Source: Aminipila butyrica
Lineage (GTDB): Bacteria > Bacillota > Clostridia > Peptostreptococcales > Anaerovoracaceae
NCBI RefSeq assembly: GCF_010669305.1
Contig: NZ_CP048649.1
Location: forward strand, 1,674,001 to 1,738,000
Direction: 5' to 3'
DNA length: 64,000 nt
Below are positions 25,958 to 37,246 of the stretch, piece by piece (within the stretch, counting starts at the first letter, position 1; the number at the start of each line of letters is the position of its first letter). Below the pieces are notes generated by a model. It saw only the letters and a list, made by a program, of their open reading frames with translations. It ran no database searches and was not told where the DNA came from. The translations under genes were made by a program, and so were the position numbers.

Positions 25958-25978
25958 ACCGTGAAAAACATTACCTAT

Positions 25979-26007
25979 TTGTAATAATAATTTTAATGGT
26001 ATATAAT
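25979..26007 (+). promoter_or_regulatory. Sigma-A-type promoter for the island
   Basis: TTGTAA and TATAAT are separated by 17 bases and lie 81 bases upstream of the reverse transcriptase start. The leader of about 70 bases shows no strong structure by eye. Confidence 0.6.
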
Positions 26008-26087
26008 GTAAAAATAAGTATAAATAAAGAGTAATTTAGGAAAAACACAGAAGTTATATGAAGTAAAATTAATTTGGAGTACTTAAA

Positions 26088-27653
26088 ATGTTACGAATTT
26101 CTGAGAATAGTCTAGAATGGGCACTAAAACATATTGAAAAATATGGCGACACAGATATATTTCCAATTCCATTTGAATATAAAGCCATACGTTATCAATG
26201 GGGAAATGTTTTAAAAGATTATTTGCTACAACAAGATATTTTGAAATGGAATGTCAGGCCTTATAGGAGATTACTTACTCCAAAGCATAAATATGGTTTC
26301 AGGGTTGCAACTCAACTCGATCCATTAGATTGTATACTATTTACTAGTCTTGTTTATGAAATTGGAAAAGATATAGAAAAATATAGATTGCCAAAAGAAA
26401 AAAAAGTAGCGTTCTCAAATAGATTTTTACCTACTAGTCATGGGGATATGTATAATTGGAGTGCTTTCCAAAGAAAAAGTTCAGAACTATTAGAGGAAAA
26501 AGAAAAAGATATTTTTGCAGAACCTTATGTAGTTGTAGCAGATATTGCAGACTTTTTTCCTAGAATATATTCTCATCCGTTAGAAAATGCATTAAGTGCA
26601 TGTACAAATAAAAGTAATCATGTTTTAAGAATTAAAAAGATGTTAAATGATTGGAATTATAGTGTTTCATATGGAATACCCGTTGGTCAATCAGCCACAA
26701 GATTGCTTGCAGAGTTAGTTTTAGATGATGTCGATAGGGCCTTGATAAGTGAAGGTTTTGAGCATTGTAGATTTGTTGATGATTATAGAATATTTTGTTC
26801 ATCTAAAAAAGAGGCATACATTAGTTTGGCCTTTCTTGCAAACACACTCTTTGAGAATCATGGATTAACTTTGCAGCAACATAAAACTAGAATTTTGACA
26901 GCTGAAGAATTTAGAGAAATACATCTGATTTCGGAGGCTAAAAAAACATTAAATAATTTATCTGAGAAATTTCTTGAAATACTTAATGAATTAGATATTG
27001 ATGCTTATGATGCAATAGTATATGGTGATATTCCTGAGGATATCAAAGAACGTATAGATGAATTGAATATGATTGATATTTTGCAAGAGCAATTAGGGCT
27101 TGATGATATTGATATAAGACTTGTTTCATTCATTTTAACAAGAATGGGGAGACTAGATAACCCCGGAGCTATTGATTTATGTTTAGATAATATTGATAAG
27201 CTTTATCCCGTATTTAAAGTAGTCTTTACATATATAAATGAATTGGATTGCCTTACCGTAGAACAAAAGGCGTGTTATGGAGAAAAGATTATTTCAATTA
27301 TAGATAATTCAATAGTCGGACATTTGGAATATCATAGAGCCTGGGTATTTGACTTGTTTGCTAACGATCAATCTTGGAATAGTAAAGACAAATATGTTGG
27401 ACTATTAAACAAATTTCCAGATGAATATTCGAGAAGAAAACTTATTTTAGCACTAGGTAAATCAAATAATTATTCTTGGTTCAAGTCACAAAAAAGAAAT
27501 TTTGACAGATTTCCTGAATGGGAAAGGAGAGCCCTTTTAGCTGCGATGTCTTGTTTACCCGGGGATGAAGCACAGCATTGGTATAGATCAATAAATAATC
27601 GTTTAGATATATTGGAAAAAAACATTGTTGAATGGGCAATGAAAGAGTTTTAA
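26088..27653 (+). CDS. Reverse transcriptase, Abi/DRT (unknown group) type
   Basis: 521 residues. Polymerase motifs are clear: motif A ADIADFFPRI with Asp 152, motif B GIPVGQSATR (196-205), motif C FVDD (229-232) in place of YADD. There is no maturase, group II intron or retron-type X/Y domain. The C-terminal half (about 290-521) looks all-helical with repeats, like the alpha-repeat region of Abi and defence-associated RTs; it ends ERRALLAAMSCLPGDEAQHW. I therefore place it with antiphage-type RTs but cannot name the group. It leads a set of nuclease-like genes in an AT-rich island. Confidence 0.85.
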   Translation: MLRISENSLEWALKHIEKYGDTDIFPIPFEYKAIRYQWGNVLKDYLLQQDILKWNVRPYRRLLTPKHKYGFRVATQLDPLDCILFTSLVYEIGKDIEKYRLPKEKKVAFSNRFLPTSHGDMYNWSAFQRKSSELLEEKEKDIFAEPYVVVADIADFFPRIYSHPLENALSACTNKSNHVLRIKKMLNDWNYSVSYGIPVGQSATRLLAELVLDDVDRALISEGFEHCRFVDDYRIFCSSKKEAYISLAFLANTLFENHGLTLQQHKTRILTAEEFREIHLISEAKKTLNNLSEKFLEILNELDIDAYDAIVYGDIPEDIKERIDELNMIDILQEQLGLDDIDIRLVSFILTRMGRLDNPGAIDLCLDNIDKLYPVFKVVFTYINELDCLTVEQKACYGEKIISIIDNSIVGHLEYHRAWVFDLFANDQSWNSKDKYVGLLNKFPDEYSRRKLILALGKSNNYSWFKSQKRNFDRFPEWERRALLAAMSCLPGDEAQHWYRSINNRLDILEKNIVEWAMKEF

Positions 27654-27754
27654 TTTGATACTTATAACACCCAACTAATAATCTGATTCATAACTCAACA
27701 TGATTAGAACGTAATCTTGATGCTCTATTCAAATTTAAATATAAGGAAATAAAA

Positions 27755-28789
27755 ATGGCTGATATTAAGTATTATAAACAAAATATAGGTGCTGGTCGCA
27801 ATTTATATTGTATAGATTCTAATATTTTGATCAATGTTGGTAAATTTTATTTTGATGGAAGATGTGGTAGAGATGATACTTTAACCGAACAAGTTAAAAA
27901 GTTTATAATTCTTTGCAGAAATACTGGTACGATAATATATGATTATGCGTTATTAGAGATTAGCTTCAATTTTGGTACAAATAAAATAAATGCGGACGTT
28001 ATGAATAAGTTCATGATGGTTATTGATACGTTATTTATGAACTGCGCTGATGAAGAAGTTATAAATCATGCACCTCAATTTAAGCCTTTTTGTAAAGAAA
28101 AACTAAGTGGAGAATTTAACTCAATATTTGACTGCAAATTACCTCAAATCATATTTTCAGATGAAATAGGTTCATTGAAAATATTCTATCTAATGTACTT
28201 ATACACTATTATAATTTTCTATTTATCAAATTGTAAGATTGAGCCTATGGAAAAAGTTAAGAAACTTTATGCATATATGACGGAAGAGATTAATTGCTTC
28301 ATGGCCCATGAATTTCAGTTAGGCCAAATGATATTCATTGGAACTCAAAAAGAAAAGAATATAGCAGAGGGAATTATGAAATTTGGAAAAATTAAAAAAG
28401 GAAAATCTGCAATTCGAATTTTAATTAATGCGTTGCTGGACATTATGTCATACAGACGATTAACTATGATAAAGGATATGTCAATATTACAGAAGGCACC
28501 AGTAAGTAGTATTTTTGTGACTCAAGATCAAGGATTACAGAATTATATAGAGTTGAATTCGGATTTTAAAACAGTTATAAATGGAGATAAAATTACTGAC
28601 TCATTTACTAGCGAATTTGTGCCTGAAGAAAAATATCTAATAGAATGGAAAGAGTTTTACTATGAGACAATTATAACAAATGCAAAAAATCGATTTATGG
28701 AATATCATTTAGGAAGAAAACGTGAAGTGGATCAAGAGAAAATATTAAAAGAAATAAAGTATTATGAAAAGCTAATTTTTGGATACTAA
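27755..28789 (+). CDS. PIN-like domain protein, putative nuclease
   Basis: 344 residues. Four acidic positions match the PIN nuclease fold in order: Asp 21 in LYCIDSNILINVGK, Glu 68 in YDYALLEIS, Asp 229 in NALLDIMSYRRL and Asp 258 in VTQDQG. The stretch between the second and third is unusually long and includes a hydrophobic segment (about 143-160). PIN domains are usually RNases in toxins and defence systems. There is no adjacent small antitoxin. It follows the RT by 101 bases in the same orientation. The fold assignment is by motif only. Confidence 0.65.
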   Translation: MADIKYYKQNIGAGRNLYCIDSNILINVGKFYFDGRCGRDDTLTEQVKKFIILCRNTGTIIYDYALLEISFNFGTNKINADVMNKFMMVIDTLFMNCADEEVINHAPQFKPFCKEKLSGEFNSIFDCKLPQIIFSDEIGSLKIFYLMYLYTIIIFYLSNCKIEPMEKVKKLYAYMTEEINCFMAHEFQLGQMIFIGTQKEKNIAEGIMKFGKIKKGKSAIRILINALLDIMSYRRLTMIKDMSILQKAPVSSIFVTQDQGLQNYIELNSDFKTVINGDKITDSFTSEFVPEEKYLIEWKEFYYETIITNAKNRFMEYHLGRKREVDQEKILKEIKYYEKLIFGY

Positions 28790-28919
28790 TAAATGCCTAT
28801 ACTTGGATGAGTAATAAAGTAAAAGCTTTCAAGAAGTTATATGTAGGGCTCAAAAATAAGGTTTAGGATATAGAGTACCGTGATATTATTATTCAGATTA
28901 GAATAAGAGGGTATGTAAC

Positions 28920-30242
28920 ATGGTGGATAATAAAAATATACTTGAAGGAATAATAAAATTTGCGGGCAGTAGCTATTATAATGAGTGGAAGCCATATTTA
29001 TTGAAACTACTAAGATTGAGTAGGTCAAAGAGAATAAACCGTTCTCCTATCGACAGTATTTCAATACAATTAGCTATTGCAAAGACTATAATGGAAGCTG
29101 AGCAGATAATACAAGCGCAGCAAAAAGAATATAAATTTCAAAAGGACAACCCTAATATTATTTTCAATATGCGACTTAGACATATTTTGAAAGAAATAGC
29201 AGATGGAATAGCTTGGAGACAATTGGGTTTTAATAGACCTTTGATGAGGCTTTTATCACAGAATAAATCTCCAGGTTACCTGAAGCACGAAGTTTCAAAA
29301 GAGGATGATGTAGCAATTAATAAAGTGACCTATGGGAATCAGGTTATCATTCACGATATAACAAATATCATGAGAGTTGGAGATTTAACTGTTATTGATT
29401 CAAAAGGATATCCTAATGTATTAGAAATTAAGAGCGCAGGTAAGAAAGTATGGGATGCTGACGCTTACAGAAACTTGTTACGAAAAGGTGGAGATTTATC
29501 TAACCAAGCAAGTAAGGTATTAGAAATTGACAATGCTCTAAAAACTGGTGTGATTAAATTCGGTAGTAAAAATGCCTATATTCATTATACTGATATGCCA
29601 TTATACTCGAATTTAGACACTGTACAAAATATTATAACTATGTGTAATGAAAAAGGTATATGTGGTACTTTCGTTGATAGAATGATGTATATTAGAGCAT
29701 TTAAAGTAACTGCTGAAATTGATAGTCTAGAATTACCATTTAAACTATCAAAGCATTGGAGTGACCTTTCTAATTTAGATACGTTATATATTTCCAATGG
29801 TGAAATCTACAGGAATAGAATTTCGTACGTAGCTTACCCCTTTTCTGAGGAAATTGTTCTACAGTTATTATCTGGTGAAATAATTTTAGAGTGTTATATT
29901 GATATGATAGAGCTTAAAAAGAGATTCGAAAAGAGTGGATGGAGAATTAAATTTGAAAGCAACTCGAAATTGCGTAAAAAGAGTAATAAGACAGAACGAA
30001 GCAAATTATATAGTGGTAAGAGTCTATACAATATTGATATAGACACAAAATTATTTACAATATCTAAAGATGGATTTAACATGCAAATTGGTGCAGAACA
30101 TATGGGTTATATTTTATTTGACTTCTTAAAGCCAGAAATTATTACGGATACAGCTTCATTAATTAGAGAATTGACAGAAAAAACAAAGAGCAATAACTAT
30201 ATTACAACATCATACTTAAGAGAACGTGATATTTGGATATAA
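28920..30242 (+). CDS. Hypothetical protein with candidate PD-(D/E)xK nuclease motif
   Basis: 440 residues of unrecognised family. The central part holds VGDLTVID and then VLEIKSAGKK: Asp 155, Glu 169 and Lys 171 fit a PD-(D/E)xK core with the usual beta-hairpin spacing. The N-terminal 110 residues are helical and basic, the C-terminal part is mixed. No helicase or methylase is nearby, so it is not a standard restriction enzyme. Third gene of the island, 130 bases after the PIN-like gene. A weak purine-rich RBS (AGAGGG) precedes the ATG. Confidence 0.55.
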   Translation: MVDNKNILEGIIKFAGSSYYNEWKPYLLKLLRLSRSKRINRSPIDSISIQLAIAKTIMEAEQIIQAQQKEYKFQKDNPNIIFNMRLRHILKEIADGIAWRQLGFNRPLMRLLSQNKSPGYLKHEVSKEDDVAINKVTYGNQVIIHDITNIMRVGDLTVIDSKGYPNVLEIKSAGKKVWDADAYRNLLRKGGDLSNQASKVLEIDNALKTGVIKFGSKNAYIHYTDMPLYSNLDTVQNIITMCNEKGICGTFVDRMMYIRAFKVTAEIDSLELPFKLSKHWSDLSNLDTLYISNGEIYRNRISYVAYPFSEEIVLQLLSGEIILECYIDMIELKKRFEKSGWRIKFESNSKLRKKSNKTERSKLYSGKSLYNIDIDTKLFTISKDGFNMQIGAEHMGYILFDFLKPEIITDTASLIRELTEKTKSNNYITTSYLRERDIWI

Positions 30243-30374
30243 TAAGTGGTTTTAAACAAGCAGGAGTACTAATAACATCTTAAGATATGCAATATAAAAC
30301 TAACTAAATAAAATTACCATATTAGATTCAAGTTCAATTAGAATTCATGATTTAAAATAATTAAGGAGAATTAT

Positions 30375-31205
30375 ATGTCAACACAATTAAATAATAATTC
30401 AGCAATTGCACTTTCTAAATCTGCAAGACATTGTTGCTTATGTAGAAAATATTTACCACTATCTATGCAAGTTCATCATATTAAAGAGAAAAAAAGAGGT
30501 GGAACAGACGAGTTAGATAACCTTATCCCTGTATGTATACAATGCCATTCTGCTATTCATACCAAAACGGATATGACAAGAGCTTTTACAGATGCTGAAT
30601 TGAAAAGCTCAAGAGATATTGTATATGAAATGGTATCAGAGGGAAAGCTGCCAGTATCAGATATTAATATTCCCAGTGATTTTACTCAAATTGTTTCACT
30701 CTTAAAAGATGAGTTACAAAAAAAAGAAGTGGGCAATAATATAAGCGAAACATCTATGGAAATTTTAGTGAAAACTTATTTTTATAATACTGATATTCAA
30801 ATTATGAACAGTGATGGTGAATATTCTTATGTAAAAATAGGAAGTGATATGTTTTTCTTGAATATTGAAAAATATTATAAGTATCCTAGACAAATAATTG
30901 AACTATTGGAAAAAGAGTTATTGTCCGAAGAAGATGGTGGTTTGCATATTTCACCTACAGGTGAAACATTTCTCCAGGGGTTGATTGGAACTATTCCTAC
31001 ATATACACAAGTTAAAGTTAAATGCTTAAATTGTGGTTTACATTTTATTATTTGTACGTGGGACAAAGAGCGTCATACTAATAAAACAATACATTGCCCA
31101 GAATGTGGAGCAAACAATGGAAGAAATCTTGTATGGATACAGGAGAAACCCGGTTTTATATTTGAAGATGTCCCTGGAAATGCTATGCTCTGTGGTATGG
31201 AGTAA
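30375..31205 (+). CDS. HNH endonuclease-like protein with C-terminal zinc ribbon
   Basis: 276 residues, AAGGAG before the ATG. The N-terminus has a complete HNH signature: Cys 20 and Cys 23, VHHIKEKKRGG with His 35, DNLIPVC with Asn 49, and CHSAIH with His 58 and His 62. A helical middle region follows. Near the C-terminus two Cys pairs (VKCLNCG and HCPECGANNG) form a likely zinc ribbon. It probably binds and cuts nucleic acid. Fourth gene of the island; its specificity cannot be read. Confidence 0.75.
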   Translation: MSTQLNNNSAIALSKSARHCCLCRKYLPLSMQVHHIKEKKRGGTDELDNLIPVCIQCHSAIHTKTDMTRAFTDAELKSSRDIVYEMVSEGKLPVSDINIPSDFTQIVSLLKDELQKKEVGNNISETSMEILVKTYFYNTDIQIMNSDGEYSYVKIGSDMFFLNIEKYYKYPRQIIELLEKELLSEEDGGLHISPTGETFLQGLIGTIPTYTQVKVKCLNCGLHFIICTWDKERHTNKTIHCPECGANNGRNLVWIQEKPGFIFEDVPGNAMLCGME

Positions 31206-31345
31206 ATTAATTATTTGAATTTTACCCACCAAGATACTTTAGGGACAAAAGTTAATCTTGTCTAAATAGCAATAATCTTAGCCTGTAATTTTTATCTAGG
31301 AGTAAAATTGTGTAGTTATCTTAAAGGTATAGTAGGAGATTAGAA

Positions 31346-32797
31346 TTGCAGAATTATTTGAATAACAATATAAGTTTGATTAAAGAGTACCAATTATTAT
31401 ACAAAGATGGAATTAACATAAAGAATTTAGTAAATAAACTTGAGACAGAAGAGCTAGTTACGCATGAAGGCTTTGATTATGGCAGATTTAGAGTTTTTAT
31501 TGATAGTTGCTTGCTCCTGCTAAATAAAGAAAAACTAGATCATTATTGCAAAGGTTACTGCGATTATCAAGAGTTATTCCAAGAAATTTTTAATGATGAA
31601 GAACTACTGGATTACATTGCGTTTGTTAAAAATGAAAGAATAAGTTCAGAAATAGACGGTGAATATCTCTACTATTCTTTAGATGGAAAGAAAAAAACAC
31701 CATGGGATCAGGTCGCGACAATTAGGCATGCAATGGCACATATGAATATCGGACATTTTATGTCACAAGAAAGAGGTTTATTGATTTATTATAATTTATA
31801 TAATAAACATAAAGGAATTCGTAAAGACTGGGGAATTGTGTTTGAACCTATTCTACATAAATTTATTAAAATGTTTTTTAGTAATTATAGTTATGGCATT
31901 TTATTTAAAAGTACTTTTTTTTCAAAATATTCTTTTGAAAAAGGGAGAATGGGAAATGAGTTTAATTTTTATGAAATAACATGTAATAAAATAAATAACG
32001 CTTACCATTTTCATTTAATGAGTGAACTCGCTCATATTTATAATGACTTTGAAAAATTATGTGCTTTTATTATGGAACATAAAGATAAACTTAATATAAA
32101 AGAAGTGCCTATAAAAGATAAGGTAGACCTATCAATATATAATAAATTAGTTAGTAAATTTAAACTTAGTTGCAAAGAAGAATATTTTTATGGATTAAAA
32201 ACATTACTTGATTTTGAAACTGAACTTTCTAATTTTCTAGTACATATTGGACATTTTAATGATGTGTTGTATCAATATTCAATAATCAAGAATTGTGGAA
32301 ATTTTACTAATTCTGAAGTAGAAATGTATAAAAAACAATTGAAAGAAGTAATATTGGAACTAAAGGAAGATGAAAATGCCAAACTAATGTTTGAACTGGG
32401 TTTTACTTATCTTATGACGGTTAATTTCGCTTTGAGAACCGAAGATGACGATTGTAAAAATATGAAATATGCGGATGTTAATGTTTCAATGTTTATTTAT
32501 GATAGAGATAATTTAAATAAATATGTTATAGATAATAATGTTTATGAAAGCCCATTGCAGCATTATGTTATTGAGAGAATGAGAAATGCCTTAATGCATG
32601 GACATATTGATGTTTTGATTGGGGAAAATGGTGAAGTAATATTTATTTTTTCAGATAATTATAATAAGCGTAAAGAGAAAATTGAAATTACTTTGGATAA
32701 TCTTAAATCTTTTTTATCACAGGAATGTCTATATAATGGAGTTCCTAAAGAAACGTTGATATTACTTGCAGAACCAATAGAAGGAAGGAAAAATTAG
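31346..32797 (+). CDS. Protein with two HEPN-type Rx4H motifs, putative RNase
   Basis: 483 residues from TTG 31346, the only start with an AGGAGA RBS at correct spacing. Two motifs of the HEPN consensus R(N/H)xxxH occur 286 residues apart: RHAMAH (127-132) and RNALMH (413-418), each inside a predicted helix. HEPN domains act as RNases in abortive-infection systems, toxins and Cas13, where two copies pair in one chain. No Cas13 homology or CRISPR is visible. The rest is helical and Lys/Glu-rich with no other motif. Last gene of the island. Confidence 0.6.
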   Translation: MQNYLNNNISLIKEYQLLYKDGINIKNLVNKLETEELVTHEGFDYGRFRVFIDSCLLLLNKEKLDHYCKGYCDYQELFQEIFNDEELLDYIAFVKNERISSEIDGEYLYYSLDGKKKTPWDQVATIRHAMAHMNIGHFMSQERGLLIYYNLYNKHKGIRKDWGIVFEPILHKFIKMFFSNYSYGILFKSTFFSKYSFEKGRMGNEFNFYEITCNKINNAYHFHLMSELAHIYNDFEKLCAFIMEHKDKLNIKEVPIKDKVDLSIYNKLVSKFKLSCKEEYFYGLKTLLDFETELSNFLVHIGHFNDVLYQYSIIKNCGNFTNSEVEMYKKQLKEVILELKEDENAKLMFELGFTYLMTVNFALRTEDDDCKNMKYADVNVSMFIYDRDNLNKYVIDNNVYESPLQHYVIERMRNALMHGHIDVLIGENGEVIFIFSDNYNKRKEKIEITLDNLKSFLSQECLYNGVPKETLILLAEPIEGRKN

Positions 32798-33158
32798 ATC
32801 GTATATTTGAAAAACCAATAATGTGGATAGATTGTATTAAAGTTGAATTATTAGTCTTGTTAGCGCAATTGAGCTTGTGATACAATATATATCGTTTGAA
32901 CCTAATGAAGAGCTCATAATAAATCATGAATTACAGTTTTATACCAGAGCGAGCTTGGTGATTTCAGACAAAATTCTATTTTGAATAGCATGTGAAATAC
33001 TCTTCCAAGGAACCACCAGTTCTTCACGGCATCATTATTGCCCATTCAAGGCATACGGAGTGTGTTTGTTTGTTGGAGAAATGCGACTCATAGAACGGAA
33101 AATAGAATTTGACCACAAGGTATTCATCTTCCATTGATAATCAGATATTGCAGTAAAA
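32798..33158. other. Right end of island, no gene
   Basis: About 360 bases between the HEPN-like gene and the convergent spore-surface genes. It contains the right direct repeat. A 12-base inverted pair (AAATTCTATTTT at 32971-32982 and its complement at 33099-33110) brackets that repeat. No ORF with an RBS is seen. Upstream of the repeat there is no similarity to the rest of rlmD, so the repeat is a boundary copy, not a gene duplication. Confidence 0.6.
33057..33080 (+). repeat. Direct repeat, right copy (candidate attR)
   Basis: Identical over 24 bases to 25865-25888, the end of rlmD. In the same frame it would still read ECVCLLEK and then stop after CDS, but it has no start or upstream rlmD sequence. 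Confidence 0.8.
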
Positions 33159-34049
33159 CTAAGCTTCATATCCGAAAACTGTAATTTGATTTTTACCTGC
33201 CATGCAGATTTTAATTTCTATAGCATCTAACTGTATTGTGTTTCCAACGCCTAGACCGGTATGTGTTCCGACAAAAGATGTTTGTAAGTTATTGATCACT
33301 TCCCAAGGGTCAGATGCTGCCCGGACCCTATCTGTAATATCATATTCAATTGGGTTGGTTAAATAATTCACAGATCCTAGGATAGACAGACTTATTTCTT
33401 GCAATTTAATCCAATCTGCCTGGCTATTTGGTCGCCAATAAAGAATCATGGAACTAACACCTACCGCAAGCGTTAGATTAAGGCGACAGTAATATTTTAT
33501 TGTGACCTGTTTAATCTCTAAATACTTGTATTGAGTTGGCAACATACTATATCCCAAGACAAGCCTTCCTCCGGTTTGAACAAGCAGAGCAGAGCTTAGA
33601 GAAGCCAGTGTTCCGTTGGAAAGCCCTATTGCATTATTAACATTAGTGAAATCACTTTTGCTGTTATAGGCAACTTGAGTAGCAGTTACAGCACCATAAG
33701 TATTACAGGATATTTCCTCATCAGAAGTATTTAACATAAGTGAATGACCAGTTGCAAGTTTGAAGGCTGAAGAAAAGGATTGACTAACAGTGCTAAAAGG
33801 TTGTGTTATTTTTAGAGATATAAAATTGGTATCATTATCACTTAATAAAATTGATACGGCTAATGGAGCCGATAGTTGGACAGAGGTGAGATAAATACTT
33901 TTTTGTGATTCCGGTGTCCAAAGAACTGTTTTTGAAGGTTGTATACCTAAGCTATAATAATTAATGATATCAGAACTTTTTTTTATCGTTAATTGGGTTT
34001 GCGGTTTTATTGTCGGCATGTCATTCTTGATTTGATTATTATATTTCAT
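33159..34049 (-). CDS. Hypothetical surface protein, spore-coat-like cluster
   Basis: 296 residues, AAGGAG 9 bases before the ATG, no signal peptide. It is rich in Ser, Thr, Asn and beta-type segments. The section WTPESQKSIYLTSVQLS is paralogous to WTPGTNKSIFLTALQVS in the next gene upstream, and both proteins end in an xxFGYEA or xxLGYEL beta strand, so they share one beta-sandwich-like domain. The second half, after about residue 130, is unique. I recognise no family. The neighbours with DUF4183 domains suggest a spore-surface role. Confidence 0.6.
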   Translation of the reverse strand: MKYNNQIKNDMPTIKPQTQLTIKKSSDIINYYSLGIQPSKTVLWTPESQKSIYLTSVQLSAPLAVSILLSDNDTNFISLKITQPFSTVSQSFSSAFKLATGHSLMLNTSDEEISCNTYGAVTATQVAYNSKSDFTNVNNAIGLSNGTLASLSSALLVQTGGRLVLGYSMLPTQYKYLEIKQVTIKYYCRLNLTLAVGVSSMILYWRPNSQADWIKLQEISLSILGSVNYLTNPIEYDITDRVRAASDPWEVINNLQTSFVGTHTGLGVGNTIQLDAIEIKICMAGKNQITVFGYEA

Positions 34050-34081
34050 ATGTCGCTCTCCTTGAAATGCCTATTAATGCA

Positions 34082-34453
34082 TTATAACTCATAGCCTAAA
34101 AGAGTAATATTAACTGTTCCTGCAGCACTGGTTGTAAGGGAAATTATCTCACCAGGATTAAATTCAATTGGTGAGGGAAAGCTTAGACCATAGGTAGCAA
34201 GTGTACTATTAAGAGTTATTGACATAAAGGTGGCATTGTTTCCTCTATTTAATTGGACAACTAGTGAAGAAGACGAAGAAACCTGCAATGCAGTGAGGAA
34301 AATACTCTTATTAGTACCAGGTGTCCATATAGGTGCATTGGTTTGAAGTGTGGTAAAGGTTTTAAACAATAGAATATCAGATGGATATTCTATTGTGAGT
34401 AGGGGATCTTCTAAATTAAAAACGATACTCATCAGTTTTGTATTGCTGTCCAT
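34082..34453 (-). CDS. Hypothetical small surface protein, paralogue of the next gene's domain
   Basis: 123 residues from ATG at 34453, chosen because AGGAG lies 7 bases upstream; a longer frame begins at 34534. It is a single beta-rich domain of the type seen in the first 110 residues of the 33159-34049 protein (WTPGTNKSIFLTALQVS, NNATFMSITLN). No signal peptide or Cys. It precedes that gene by 32 bases and is probably co-transcribed with it. Function unknown. Confidence 0.65.
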   Translation of the reverse strand: MDSNTKLMSIVFNLEDPLLTIEYPSDILLFKTFTTLQTNAPIWTPGTNKSIFLTALQVSSSSSLVVQLNRGNNATFMSITLNSTLATYGLSFPSPIEFNPGEIISLTTSAAGTVNITLLGYEL

Positions 34454-34562
34454 TGATAAACTCCTATTAATATATTTTAAATTCCAATTATTATCTATAC
34501 TATATGAATTTGTTTGAAAAATATCAATTAGCATACACTTTTCAGAATAATAATTTTAATCC

Positions 34563-37240
<2,678 letters not shown>

Positions 37241-37246
37241 AATTAA

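Larger units (their letters stand above)
25889..33080 (+). mobile_element. AT-rich genomic island with RT and four putative nuclease genes
   Basis: About 7.2 kb lies between two perfect 24-base direct repeats. Base composition drops sharply to roughly 30% GC by eye, against near 50% in rlmD and upstream genes. All five genes point the same way. No integrase, transposase or plasmid gene is inside, so it is either a decayed element or was mobilised in trans. The right repeat preserves only the last few codons of rlmD. Confidence 0.75.

Noticed and set aside
25889..26087. Retron msr/msd upstream of the reverse transcriptase
   Set aside because: No paired a1/a2 inverted repeats were found and the RT lacks retron-type NAXXH and VTG motifs.
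25889..33080. Type VI CRISPR (Cas13) locus suggested by the two Rx4H motifs
   Set aside because: The protein is only 483 residues, no direct-repeat array lies nearby, and nothing else resembles Cas13.
33000..33080. A second rlmD/trmA gene copy at the right end of the island
   Set aside because: Similarity is limited to the 24-base repeat; upstream codons do not match rlmD.
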